DNA of 64,000 nt. Origin: an uncultured Alphaproteobacteria bacterium (GTDB taxonomy: Bacteria; Pseudomonadota; Alphaproteobacteria; RF32; CAG-239). Of this stretch, positions 25,393 through 33,640 are shown piece by piece. The stretch spans positions 1 through 64,000 of the forward strand of contig CAKQUG010000007.1 of the NCBI GenBank assembly GCA_934277545.1, read 5' to 3'. The first letter of the stretch is position 1; every line of letters starts with the position of its first letter. Made by a program: the position numbers and the translations under genes. The notes beneath the pieces are model-generated. The model had not been told where the DNA came from. It did no database searches and was given only the letters and a program-made list of their open reading frames with translations.

Positions 25393-25562
25393 CGGATGTT
25401 CAGAAACCGTACTGTATCAAACGGCTCGGCTTATTCAGCGCATAGCCATATTCAGCCGACATCCGTCCAGCGGAAATCGGCATACTAAAATTTAAGTCGT
25501 TTATGCTAACGACTGATACAGAAAAGGGTTTCTGACGCCCTAGGCAGACTATTGTCCGCCTG
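25366..25562 (-). ncRNA. Candidate structured RNA or riboswitch-like leader
   Basis: About 197 bases on the minus strand with dense complementarity. A 5' hairpin has arms 25554-25561 and 25542-25549. Long-range stems are 25527-25535 with 25400-25408 (nine pairs) and 25514-25521 with 25412-25419 (eight pairs). Inside are three hairpins: 25508-25514/25495-25501, 25477-25481/25455-25459 with an inner CCG/CGG, and 25444-25447/25428-25431. It ends in a stem CCCGC/GCGGG (25388-25392 and 25375-25379) followed by TTTTGTTTT. The arm GGCGGA (25560-25555) can also pair with TCCGCC (25396-25391), which shares two bases with the terminator, as in a switch. I match it to no known class. Confidence 0.65.
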
Positions 25563-25568
25563 CTAAAT

Positions 25569-25597
25569 ATCTTACTTAAATATTATTTGAAAGTAAA
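25569..25597 (-). promoter_or_regulatory. Candidate promoter of the structured RNA
   Basis: TTTACT (25597-25592), a 17-base spacer and TAAGAT (25574-25569) would start transcription at the base of the first hairpin. A perfect TATAAT at 25607-25602 with a poor -35 is an alternative. Confidence 0.45.
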
Positions 25598-25649
25598 GAT
25601 AATTATATATCCGCACTGCACTGCATAAACTCGGAGTTTGCAAAATATA

Positions 25650-25680
25650 ATAAAAGGAAGAGAGTTACAAAACTCCCTTC
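25650..25680 (-). terminator. Terminator of the nrdD-nrdG operon
   Basis: On the minus strand a nine-base-pair stem with one G-U pair (arms 25671-25679 and 25658-25666) and a four-base loop runs into CCTTTTATTATATTTT. It separates nrdG from the structured RNA. Confidence 0.75.
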
Positions 25681-25752
25681 TCATCAATATTTAAGAAATA
25701 TTTTTCAAAATCAATTAACATCAGACATTTTGATGTGTATTCAACCTTTCTT

Positions 25753-26460
25753 TTATTTACGCACATCAAAAATTTCGAACTTAGATTTTAGATAACTTAA
25801 TAGCGCGGAATCATTAAAAAATTTATCGCAATCCACTTCCTGAGTGGTTTTATCCTCCGGTATCGGCCGATATTTTTGCAAATAATATTCTTTCACACCC
25901 AAGGCAGATAGTTCATCAGCTATGTTATAAATATCGGCAATATCCAAAATACGCGGATCACAAGTGGTGCGACATTCAAAGTGTACGCCGCTGTTAATCA
26001 AAATCTGCAGGCTTTCTTTGATATTACCAGCAGGTGTCGGGCAACCGGTAACTTTGGTATATCTTTCCGTATCTAACGGAACTTTTATATCCATACCAAC
26101 CCAAGAAACTTTATCCATAACTTTTTTCAAGGCTTCAGGGTTATAGCCGCCGGTGTGCAAGCCGATTTCAAACCCCATAGTTTTAACTTCATCCATCGCT
26201 TGCGGCAAATTGCTCTGCATTAACGGCTCTCCGCCGCTAAAAACAACTGCATCCAAAATACCTTTACGGTGTTCCAGCAAATGAAGTACCTTATCCCACC
26301 CCGTATTATCATCGCTGTTAGGATTTTGCAAAGATGAATTATAGCAAAACGGACAACGCCACGGACAACCCTGCATAAAAACAACAGCGGCTATCTTATT
26401 TGGAAAATCGACGATACTGAATTTTTCAATATCGCCGATTCTTAATAAATCAGAAGACAT
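25753..26460 (-). CDS. nrdG: Anaerobic ribonucleotide reductase activating protein (radical SAM)
   Basis: NrdG uses a [4Fe-4S] cluster and S-adenosylmethionine to create the glycyl radical on NrdD. The 235-residue protein has the radical-SAM cysteine motif CPWRCPFC (Cys32, Cys36, Cys39), VFSGGEPLMQ for SAM binding, and GLHTGGYNP. It is the third gene of the nrdD operon, starting 14 bases after the small glycyl-radical gene, and is presumably made under anaerobic conditions. Confidence 0.93.
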   Translation of the reverse strand: MSSDLLRIGDIEKFSIVDFPNKIAAVVFMQGCPWRCPFCYNSSLQNPNSDDNTGWDKVLHLLEHRKGILDAVVFSGGEPLMQSNLPQAMDEVKTMGFEIGLHTGGYNPEALKKVMDKVSWVGMDIKVPLDTERYTKVTGCPTPAGNIKESLQILINSGVHFECRTTCDPRILDIADIYNIADELSALGVKEYYLQKYRPIPEDKTTQEVDCDKFFNDSALLSYLKSKFEIFDVRK

Positions 26461-26474
26461 ACGCGTCTACTTTT

Positions 26475-26687
26475 TTATTCTGCAGCCAAAGCACAGCAGC
26501 AATCGTTATCCAAATATGCCACAGCTTTTTCTTCACAAAAACATTTACGAGAATAATATTCAGATTTTTTACCTTTATTGAATTCAGAAACCGGACGATG
26601 ATACCCCATAACTCTGGTCCAGATTTCGCAAGGCTGTCTTTCAGCGTCAGTTAATTTGATGTCTTCAATTTTAATGGTGTTTTCCAT
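26475..26687 (-). CDS. Separate glycyl-radical domain of class III ribonucleotide reductase
   Basis: A 70-residue protein that corresponds to the C-terminal end of ordinary NrdD. It contains CEIWTRVMGYHRPVSEFNKGK with the RVxGY glycyl-radical motif; Gly28 is the expected radical site. The tail is Cys-rich (CFCEE ... CCCALAAE). It has its own binding site (AGGGAG) and lies in a different frame from nrdD, with a stop codon and 35 bases between them, so this is a real split and not a sequencing slip in one frame. By analogy with GrcA (YfiD), it could dock onto the large subunit as an exchangeable radical domain. Confidence 0.85.
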   Translation of the reverse strand: MENTIKIEDIKLTDAERQPCEIWTRVMGYHRPVSEFNKGKKSEYYSRKCFCEEKAVAYLDNDCCCALAAE

Positions 26688-26722
26688 AGTTTTATCTCCC
26701 TAAAATAAAATATTCTGTAAAG

Positions 26723-28822
26723 TTAAGCAGCATTGCCGGCTTTTAATTTTTTCAATTTTGCGGCCTTCTTCTCTTCGTCGCAAATCGGGCAGAACTTATG
26801 TTCGCCGGCCAAATAGCCGTGTTTCGGACAAATTGAGAAAGTCGGAGTAATTGTGATGTACGGCAAGCGGTAATTGGTCAAAACTTTTTTAATCAGTTCG
26901 CCGCAAACCTTGGCCGAAGAAATTCGCTGACTCATATATAAGTGCAATACGGTGCCGCCGGTATATTTAGATTGCAAAGTGGCCTGCAAATCCAAAGCCT
27001 CAAACGGGTCATCGGTATAACCGACCGGTAATTGTGAAGAGTTGGTATAATACGGATCTTCCTTAGTACCGGCTTGAATAATTCCGGAAAAGCGTTTTTT
27101 ATCTTCACGAGCAAAGCGGTAAGTAGCACTTTCTGCCGGTGTAGCTTCCAAATTATACATGTGTCCGGTTTCTTCTTGAATTTTTACCAAACAACTGCGG
27201 ATATAATCCAAGAATTTTTCAGCAAACGCCTTTCCCCATTCGTCGGCAACATTGTGTTCATCGTTAGTAAAGTTACGAATCATCTCGTTAATACCATTTA
27301 CACCAATGGTAGAGAAGTGGTTGCGCAAAGTACCCAAATAACGTTTGGTGTATGGATATAAACCATTGTCAATCAAGCGTTGAATAACTTTTCTCTTAAT
27401 TTCAAGTGAGGTGCGGGCAATATTCATCAACTCATCAACACGAGCGAACAAGGCTTGTTCATTGCCTTTGAACATATAACCCAAACGAGCACAGTTAAAA
27501 GTTACCACACCGATAGAACCTGTTTGCTCAGCCGAACCGAACAAGCCGTTACCTTTTGCCAACAACTCACGCAAGTCTAACTGCAGACGGCAGCACATAG
27601 AACGAATCTGCCCCGGTTTCAAAACAGAGTTAATAAAGTTCTGGAAATAAGGCATACCGTATTTGGCGGTCATTTCAAACAATAACTGTGATTTTTCATC
27701 TTCCCACGGAAAATCCGGTGTCATATTATAAGTAGGAATAGGGAATGTAAACGGACGCTCCAACACATCGCCTGCCATCATAACTTCAATATAGGCGCGG
27801 TTAATCATATCCATTTCTTTTTGGCAATCACCGTAAGTAAACGGCATTTCTTCCTGACCTTCAATAATCGGCATATAATTTTCATCATGACCGGCAATAT
27901 GACCGCCGATGTACGGATGCTGATTGCGCAAATCTTCAGGACAAACCCAGTCAAAAGTAAAGTTTGTAAACGGTGTTTGTGAGCCCCAGCGAGAAGGAAC
28001 GTTCAAATTATAAACCAATTCCTGAATAGATTGCTTAACTTGATCAAAAGTCAAATTATCTTTTTTAACATACGGAGCCAAATAGGTATCAACAGATGAA
28101 AAGGCTTGAGCTCCGGCCCATTCGTTCTGCAGAGTCCCCATAAAGTTAACCATTTGCCCAACGGCAGAAGTCAAGTGCTTTGGAGGATTAGCCTCTGCTT
28201 TGCCTTTTACACCGTTAAAGCCTTCTTTTAAAAGATTTTTCAACGACCAACCGGCACAATAAGCCGCCAACATATCCAAGTCATGAATATGAATATCACC
28301 GTTGCGGTGAGCTTCACCAACCTCAGCCGGATACACATGGCTCAGCCAGTAGTTAGCCGTAACTTTACCGGAAACGTTCAAAATCAAACCACCGTTAGAA
28401 TACCCCTGATTGGCATTAGCGTTAACACGCCAGTCCAACTTTTCCAAATATTCGTTAATAGAGCTTTCAACATCAACCATAACTTTGTGGTCAGAGCGCA
28501 TACGGTTACGTTTATCGCGATATAAAATATAAGCCTTGGCCGTGGCAAAATAGTTGGCAGAAATCAGCACCTGTTCAACAATATCTTGAATTTGCTCAAT
28601 AGAAGGTAAGGATTCACTGAATTTGTGATTGATAACCTTCATTACCTGAGCAGTTAAAAGCCAGGCGTCAGAATTACCAAACTCTCCGGTAGTTGTTCCG
28701 GCTTTTAATATAGCGTTGTAAATTTTGTTTTCATCAAACGGCGCTAAAGTTCCATCACGTTTTGTAATGCTTTCAACATTAGTGTCTATTTTGTTTGTTA
28801 TGGTATTTTGCTCTGTACCCAT
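26723..28822 (-). CDS. nrdD: Anaerobic ribonucleoside-triphosphate reductase, large subunit lacking the radical domain
   Basis: NrdD reduces ribonucleoside triphosphates to deoxy forms without oxygen. The 699-residue protein begins with an ATP-cone (TKRDGTLAPFDENKIYNAIL) for allosteric control, then the ten-stranded barrel with a conserved cysteine in VVTFNCARLGYM, and ends with the zinc-binding cysteines CPKHG and CPICDEE (about 665-681). The usual C-terminal RVxGY segment is missing and is encoded by the next gene. Two NrdR boxes precede it. AddAB and ligA elsewhere in the window also serve DNA metabolism but are not linked. Confidence 0.95.
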   Translation of the reverse strand: MGTEQNTITNKIDTNVESITKRDGTLAPFDENKIYNAILKAGTTTGEFGNSDAWLLTAQVMKVINHKFSESLPSIEQIQDIVEQVLISANYFATAKAYILYRDKRNRMRSDHKVMVDVESSINEYLEKLDWRVNANANQGYSNGGLILNVSGKVTANYWLSHVYPAEVGEAHRNGDIHIHDLDMLAAYCAGWSLKNLLKEGFNGVKGKAEANPPKHLTSAVGQMVNFMGTLQNEWAGAQAFSSVDTYLAPYVKKDNLTFDQVKQSIQELVYNLNVPSRWGSQTPFTNFTFDWVCPEDLRNQHPYIGGHIAGHDENYMPIIEGQEEMPFTYGDCQKEMDMINRAYIEVMMAGDVLERPFTFPIPTYNMTPDFPWEDEKSQLLFEMTAKYGMPYFQNFINSVLKPGQIRSMCCRLQLDLRELLAKGNGLFGSAEQTGSIGVVTFNCARLGYMFKGNEQALFARVDELMNIARTSLEIKRKVIQRLIDNGLYPYTKRYLGTLRNHFSTIGVNGINEMIRNFTNDEHNVADEWGKAFAEKFLDYIRSCLVKIQEETGHMYNLEATPAESATYRFAREDKKRFSGIIQAGTKEDPYYTNSSQLPVGYTDDPFEALDLQATLQSKYTGGTVLHLYMSQRISSAKVCGELIKKVLTNYRLPYITITPTFSICPKHGYLAGEHKFCPICDEEKKAAKLKKLKAGNAA

Positions 28823-28868
28823 TATATAATTCTCCCAGTGGCGTTGTTATAAACATTTATTGAATGGT

Positions 28869-28916
28869 ATACTACATATAGTATGAATAATTTGTAAACA
28901 AACAATATCTAGTATA
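28869..28916 (-). promoter_or_regulatory. Pair of NrdR boxes upstream of nrdD
   Basis: Two 16-base imperfect palindromes, ATACTACATATAGTAT (28869-28884) and AACAATATCTAGTATA (28901-28916), have centres 32 bases apart, three helical turns. This matches the paired NrdR boxes (consensus near ACACTATATATTGTGT) that repress ribonucleotide reductase operons. nrdR itself is not in the window. Confidence 0.75.
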
Positions 28917-28919
28917 CCC

Positions 28920-29422
28920 AACTTTTTTTATTTGCCTATAAAGCACATTTGGCTTGATGTTTTACATACTAGAAAAATAAATACCCAGCCGACAAGGAAA
29001 ATAATGTTACATTTTTGCATAATTTCTTTAAATGTTTAAATTTACGGCTAAAAATTTTTTTTGGTATGTATATAACCTTGTTAACATTTATTAACATTGC
29101 CGAATATATTTCTTATGCCATAAATCAACAACTTACAGATAACAATTTGATTCTGTAAATATAAAAAAAGAAGCGTTTGTCATTTTTAAAATATCCTTCT
29201 TAGAAAAAGGAGTCGGTAAACTAATTTTCTTAAAACCGAATCCGAAAAATTTAATAAAAATTATTAGCACAGAATCTTCTTGCTTTTAGCCGACAAGTGT
29301 GTTAAACAAATGCTGAAATTGAGTTGGTTTTTATGTATGAGCGCTTTGCGCCACCGTAGTAAAAACTTTGTATTTATCCGCTTTGCCCATCAAAGCACAG
29401 AGAAAATGAAAGGAATTACATC
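28920..29422. other. Long intergenic region between nrdD and rplQ
   Basis: About 500 bases with no credible gene. It is very AT-rich and includes a direct repeat TTAACATT (near 29080-29100) and, close to rplQ, two small hairpins, GCGC-TTT-GCGC and GCTTTG-CCCAT-CAAAGC (about 29380-29396), that would lie in the rplQ leader. A nine-codon start-to-stop frame at about 29334 is probably chance. I see no RNA gene. Confidence 0.4.
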
Positions 29423-29878
29423 ATGAGACATGGTGATGGACACAGAAAATTCAGTATGCCGAAAAGCCAAAGAAGAGCTTTGTTCTCTAACTTGACAAGT
29501 TCTTTGCTGGAACACGAACAAATTACAATTACTTTGACAAGAGCCAAAGAATTGAGAACTTTTGCCGACAACATGATTACTTTTGCTAAAAAAGGTGATT
29601 TAAACAGCCGTCGTATTGCCGCAGGTTTCTTGCGCAATAATGAAGTAGTTTCTAAACTGTTCTCTACTTTGGCAGAACGTTATAAAGAACGTAACGGCGG
29701 TTACACCCGCGTTTTGAAAGCCGGTTTCCGTTATGGCGACTGCGCTCCGATGGCAATTATTGAATTGGTTGACCGCGATGTAAACGCAAAAGGCGCTAAA
29801 GATTTGGCTCGCGTTGCCGCTGAAAAAGCTGCTGCCGCTGAAGCTGAAAAAGCTGAAAACGCCGCTTCTGCCGAATAA
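29423..29878 (+). CDS. rplQ: 50S ribosomal protein L17
   Basis: L17 lines the rim of the peptide exit tunnel. The 151-residue protein opens with MRHGDGHRKFSMPKSQRRAL and has the family motif LLEHEQITITLTRAKELR and GGYTRVLK. An Ala/Glu-rich tail (AEKAAAAEAEKAENAASAE) extends it beyond the roughly 120-residue core, as in several alphaproteobacteria. rplQ usually follows rpoA in the alpha operon, but here it stands alone after a 600-base gap. Confidence 0.97.
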   Translation: MRHGDGHRKFSMPKSQRRALFSNLTSSLLEHEQITITLTRAKELRTFADNMITFAKKGDLNSRRIAAGFLRNNEVVSKLFSTLAERYKERNGGYTRVLKAGFRYGDCAPMAIIELVDRDVNAKGAKDLARVAAEKAAAAEAEKAENAASAE

Positions 29879-29929
29879 AGTTCAGCATTAGCAAACAGAT
29901 ACCACACAGCAAACTGTGGGCTCTATAAG

Positions 29930-29988
29930 AAAAGGCATCTTTTTGAACTATCATCCCAAAGCTGTATAGTTCAGATTGGTGCTTTTTT
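29930..29988 (+). terminator. Terminator of rplQ
   Basis: A long stem: AAAAGGCATC with GGTGCTTTTT (two G-U pairs) outside and GAACTAT/ATAGTTC inside, followed by a T run. A separate CCACA/TGTGG hairpin lies just before it at about 29902-29919. Confidence 0.7.
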
Positions 29989-30071
29989 GTTTGACTGATG
30001 CAAAATTCGGCTTGTAAAATAGCCGAAACAACTTACTATACAAAATAATTATGACCGCCTAAGGACTGAAA

Positions 30072-31196
30072 ATGAAAAATAAATATAATTATGACGCAAA
30101 ATTAGCCAAACTGCAGCAGAATTTTTATACCTATTATCAAAAGAATCTGCGGCAGGACTTCAAAAAACTGGAACAGGAAAGATATAAATATTTGGCCTCG
30201 TTTATTTTGCGTTGTACAATACTTTTTGCCGTACATGCTGTTTTGTATTACAGTTTAGGCCGAAGCGACTTTATTGAGTGTGTTGCGTCTAAAGCCGGTT
30301 TTTGCGGCGTGGTTATAGGCGTTTGGCTTTGCACAGTGCCGATTTCAAAATATAAAGGAGCCAGCAAATCTTTGGTGGCTGATAAAATATTGAAATTTTG
30401 GACGGATTTTCATGAAGATAAAGCAAATATTCTAGCTAGTAAAGATATTAAAAATTCCGAATTGTTTGACACATTTAATGATTATGAAAAAGATGATGAG
30501 TTTGCCGGAAAATATAAAGATACAGATGTCTGTATTTCGGAATATAATCTGAATCTCAGACGTCAAAAATCAGATATTACGTTGTTTGACGGTATTTTGA
30601 TATGGATAAGACTAAAGAAAAAAGTCGGCTGCAGGACCATTTTGCGGTCTAATAAAGTAACATTGCCCGGCGGATTGACCGGAAATATTTATGTGGTGCT
30701 GAATTGTTTTTTATTGTTTTCTTTGACAGGATTTATTATTTGTATGCTGACAATGTTTGGCTGGCCGCAAGAAATAGATGCGATTATACTGTTTAGTTAT
30801 GCAGTGTCTGCGGTAACGCTGATATTACTGATTTATATTTTATACCGAATATTTATAAAAGCTCAGCTCAAAAGCAACTTAAAACACAGCATAAATTTGG
30901 AAGATATAGATTTTGAGAAAAAGTGGAAAGTTTATTCGCAAGATCAGATAGAAGCTCGATATTTACTAAATCCAAAGTTTATGGAGCAGCTTAAAAATGT
31001 ACAAAAATATTTTCATGGCAAAAAAATAGATTGTTCGTTTTGGAAAAATAATCTGCTAATTGCCATTTACACCAATGAAGATATGTTTGAAACAACTTCG
31101 CTTTTTTCATCGGCTTTAAGCTATAAAAATATGCGGAAAGTGGTTACGCAATTTTACAGCGTTTTCGCTATTATTGAAGAACTTAATGAAAAATAA
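30072..31196 (+). CDS. DUF3137-like membrane protein
   Basis: A 374-residue protein with two pairs of transmembrane helices, at about residues 41-64 and 75-92, and 208-232 and 240-262, separated and followed by cytoplasmic parts. SELFDTFNDYEKDDEFAGKY, then the ISEYNLNL and DGILIWIRLKKKVGCRTI segments, fit the DUF3137 pattern of an acidic D-D-x-F-x-G-x-Y motif followed by an F-x-G-x-x-I block. The function of that family is unknown. It is a single gene. Confidence 0.65.
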   Translation: MKNKYNYDAKLAKLQQNFYTYYQKNLRQDFKKLEQERYKYLASFILRCTILFAVHAVLYYSLGRSDFIECVASKAGFCGVVIGVWLCTVPISKYKGASKSLVADKILKFWTDFHEDKANILASKDIKNSELFDTFNDYEKDDEFAGKYKDTDVCISEYNLNLRRQKSDITLFDGILIWIRLKKKVGCRTILRSNKVTLPGGLTGNIYVVLNCFLLFSLTGFIICMLTMFGWPQEIDAIILFSYAVSAVTLILLIYILYRIFIKAQLKSNLKHSINLEDIDFEKKWKVYSQDQIEARYLLNPKFMEQLKNVQKYFHGKKIDCSFWKNNLLIAIYTNEDMFETTSLFSSALSYKNMRKVVTQFYSVFAIIEELNEK

Positions 31197-31261
31197 ATTG
31201 ATATAGAAGCAAACTAAAAAGCCTTACTATGCAGTAATAATTTTTGTTTTATCAAATCATT

Positions 31262-32920
31262 TTATTTACTGCTTAACGGAAGCCTTATACTAAATTCTGT
31301 CCCCTTGCCAATCTTGCTTTTTACACTTATACGGCCGTGCATTTTCTCAATTAAGCTACTGACAATAGCCAACCCCAACCCCGAACTTTTAGTACTGTTG
31401 TCGGCTGAGTAGAACGGTTCAAAAATATGTTCCAATTTATCTTTGGCAATACCGATTCCGGTGTCTCGCACCGTCAAATAGAAATTGTTCTTTTTAGTTC
31501 GAGAACCCAAAAACAGCTCTCCTCCATCAGACATGGCTTTTATGGCATTTTGCGTTAAATTAAGAACAATCATCTTAAAATCAGCCTCATTGCCGTAAAA
31601 ATGTAAATTTTTCTCAAGCTGAGTTTTTATGGAAATTCCATGGCGTTTGGCATCATAATCTATCATCAAAAGCATATCTTTTACGGCGTCTTCCACATTT
31701 ATTTCCACATCTTCATTATCGGAATAGCGAGCCAAACGGAGCAGTCTTTCCGGGGTTTTAATAGTTTCAACCAGCTGATTATACGCCATTTGCAAATATT
31801 TCTTTTGATTTGTTTTGTCGGCAGAAGCATCATCATAGCTTGATAAAATTCCTTCAAAAATCATCCGAATTGCGCCTAAATTATTTTTCATTTCATGCGC
31901 AATAGAGGTAGAAAGAAACGCCAATGACGAAACTTTTTGCTGGTGGGAAAAGCGTACATCACTGCTTAAATCATGAAAAGCCTCCACAATGTAAACATTA
32001 TCGCAGTTTTGTCCCCAGCGTAAGCGTGTCGCGTTAAGATAAAGCGGAACTTTTCCAACTTCGTGAATGGTATGGAAATTTTCTGTTTTGTTATCCTTAT
32101 TGCTAAGCAGTTCCATAACCGGACAGGCATATTGCCGCTGCGGACACCCTTCGCAATTATGATTATAGGCATGATAACACTTTTGACCGACACAGGATTT
32201 TTTCAGCTTAAGCATGGAGTGAAACGCACTGTTCGCCATAATTATGTTATAGTCTTTATCAATCACACGAATACCATCCGGTATGGCATCTATCAGTTTT
32301 TGTAAAAAGTTTTCACGCGCCTTAATTTCTTCAATATTATATTCGGTATTGTCCAGCATTTTGTTAAACGTTGAATATAAAATATCAAATTCATCCTGAA
32401 AGCGTCCTTTTTCTACATTGATACGGCTAGAAAAAATACCAAGCGAAACTTTACGGCTGATTTCAATTAGCTTTTCAATCGGGCTGATTACCCAATAGTC
32501 AAGCATAAATATCAGCAAAAAGATGAACAAAATTACAATAAACAAGCTGAAACCTAAAATTTGCGCGCCAACCTTCAAAGCCTCTCGGTTATTGTTATAA
32601 TTCTTTTGCAGTTCGGCGTTAAGTCGCTGTTCTTTTGACAATTCTTTTTGAGTTAAATCAATTCCCTGAGAAACTTTCTGAGAACGATAGCTTGGCATAG
32701 CCTCGGGATATTTAGCATAGACTTCCGCCAAATCTTTTTGTAAAGAAATGTTGTCATACAACAAATCCACCACATATTGGTTACGTAAATACAGCGAATT
32801 TTGACGGTCTTGCAAATTGCGGGCATAAAAGTTGATAAAAATCACAAAAAACAAACCGGTGATGATAAGTAAAAAGCCTAAAATACTATAGAGAATTTTT
32901 TTATTTAAACTGATGAACAT
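31262..32920 (-). CDS. Membrane sensor histidine kinase with Cys-rich PAS domain
   Basis: A 552-residue sensor kinase. Two transmembrane helices (about 10-30 and 122-144) bracket a periplasmic sensor loop. A HAMP region (WVISPIEKLIEISRKV) and PAS domain (about 215-325) follow; the PAS carries CVGQKCYHAYNHNCEGCPQ and a further Cys, a cysteine cluster that could bind a metal or sense redox. Then comes the phosphoacceptor helix SIAHEMKNNLG and an ATPase domain with DTGIGI and SSGLGLAIVSSL. It is the last gene of the murJ operon. No response regulator is encoded in the window. Confidence 0.9.
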   Translation of the reverse strand: MFISLNKKILYSILGFLLIITGLFFVIFINFYARNLQDRQNSLYLRNQYVVDLLYDNISLQKDLAEVYAKYPEAMPSYRSQKVSQGIDLTQKELSKEQRLNAELQKNYNNNREALKVGAQILGFSLFIVILFIFLLIFMLDYWVISPIEKLIEISRKVSLGIFSSRINVEKGRFQDEFDILYSTFNKMLDNTEYNIEEIKARENFLQKLIDAIPDGIRVIDKDYNIIMANSAFHSMLKLKKSCVGQKCYHAYNHNCEGCPQRQYACPVMELLSNKDNKTENFHTIHEVGKVPLYLNATRLRWGQNCDNVYIVEAFHDLSSDVRFSHQQKVSSLAFLSTSIAHEMKNNLGAIRMIFEGILSSYDDASADKTNQKKYLQMAYNQLVETIKTPERLLRLARYSDNEDVEINVEDAVKDMLLMIDYDAKRHGISIKTQLEKNLHFYGNEADFKMIVLNLTQNAIKAMSDGGELFLGSRTKKNNFYLTVRDTGIGIAKDKLEHIFEPFYSADNSTKSSGLGLAIVSSLIEKMHGRISVKSKIGKGTEFSIRLPLSSK

Positions 32921-32923
32921 GGA

Positions 32924-33640
32924 TTAACTCATTGTTTGGATAAATTCTTTTTCATTATTGATAAGCAGATACGGATTACAGCGTTTTTCGAGCCCCAGCG
33001 GAACTCCGACCAGCGGCAGATTAAAGCGCCGGCAATTTTCTAAAAAGCGCAGATATTCCTGAATATGCGGATTATCTTGATTTTTCAGCAGATAGCCGAA
33101 TGAAGAGCGGGTATATTCATGTCCCGGATAAAAACACACATCCTCGGGAAGAGCTTTGATTTTTTGCAGACTCAACCACATTTGCCGCGGCGTTCCTTCA
33201 AACAAACCGCCGATACACAAATTAAACAAAACATCACCGGTAAACAAGGCTTTGTCTTGGGCAAAATACCACAGCAGATGGCCGTTTGTGTGTCCTTGCG
33301 CCAAAATAGCCTGTGCGGATAAATTACCTATTTTAAAAGTGTCGCCTTCACGCAAGGCAATATCCAAACCGGCAATTTTTTCCGCTTCCGCCGCCGAACC
33401 GACAACTTGAGCTTTATAGCGTTTTTTTAAGGATAGATTCGCGTTTGTATGGTCGTCATGATGATGAGTGGTCAGAATATATTGAGGAGTAAGATTATGT
33501 TCCGAACAAAACTTAACAATCGGCTGCTCTTCCGCCGCATCCACAATCGCCGCCGCGCCGGTTTCACCGTCAATCAGCACATAAGCGTAATTATCCATAT
33601 ATCCGGCATTACATAAAATCGGCTGAACGGTCAAACTCAT
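32924..33640 (-). CDS. gloB: Hydroxyacylglutathione hydrolase (glyoxalase II)
   Basis: Glyoxalase II hydrolyses S-lactoylglutathione to lactate and glutathione. The 238-residue metallo-beta-lactamase-fold protein has the zinc motif THHHDDH (about 57-63), QGHTNGHL, TGDVLFNLCIGGLFEGT and PGHEYTRS. The C-terminal KRCNPYLL is the family's RxxNPFLR-like end. It overlaps the Bax-like gene by four bases. It could equally be a related thioesterase; the GGLFEGT segment supports the GloB assignment. Confidence 0.9.
   Translation of the reverse strand: MSLTVQPILCNAGYMDNYAYVLIDGETGAAAIVDAAEEQPIVKFCSEHNLTPQYILTTHHHDDHTNANLSLKKRYKAQVVGSAAEAEKIAGLDIALREGDTFKIGNLSAQAILAQGHTNGHLLWYFAQDKALFTGDVLFNLCIGGLFEGTPRQMWLSLQKIKALPEDVCFYPGHEYTRSSFGYLLKNQDNPHIQEYLRFLENCRRFNLPLVGVPLGLEKRCNPYLLINNEKEFIQTMS

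Noticed and set aside
25366..25562. Reading the structured region as 6S RNA or tmRNA
   Set aside because: The fold is multibranched and not a rod with a central bubble, and there is no tRNA-like end or tag-peptide frame.
29334..29360. Short start-to-stop frame just before rplQ as a leader peptide
   Set aside because: It has no ribosome site and no regulatory codon pattern; nine codons are expected by chance.
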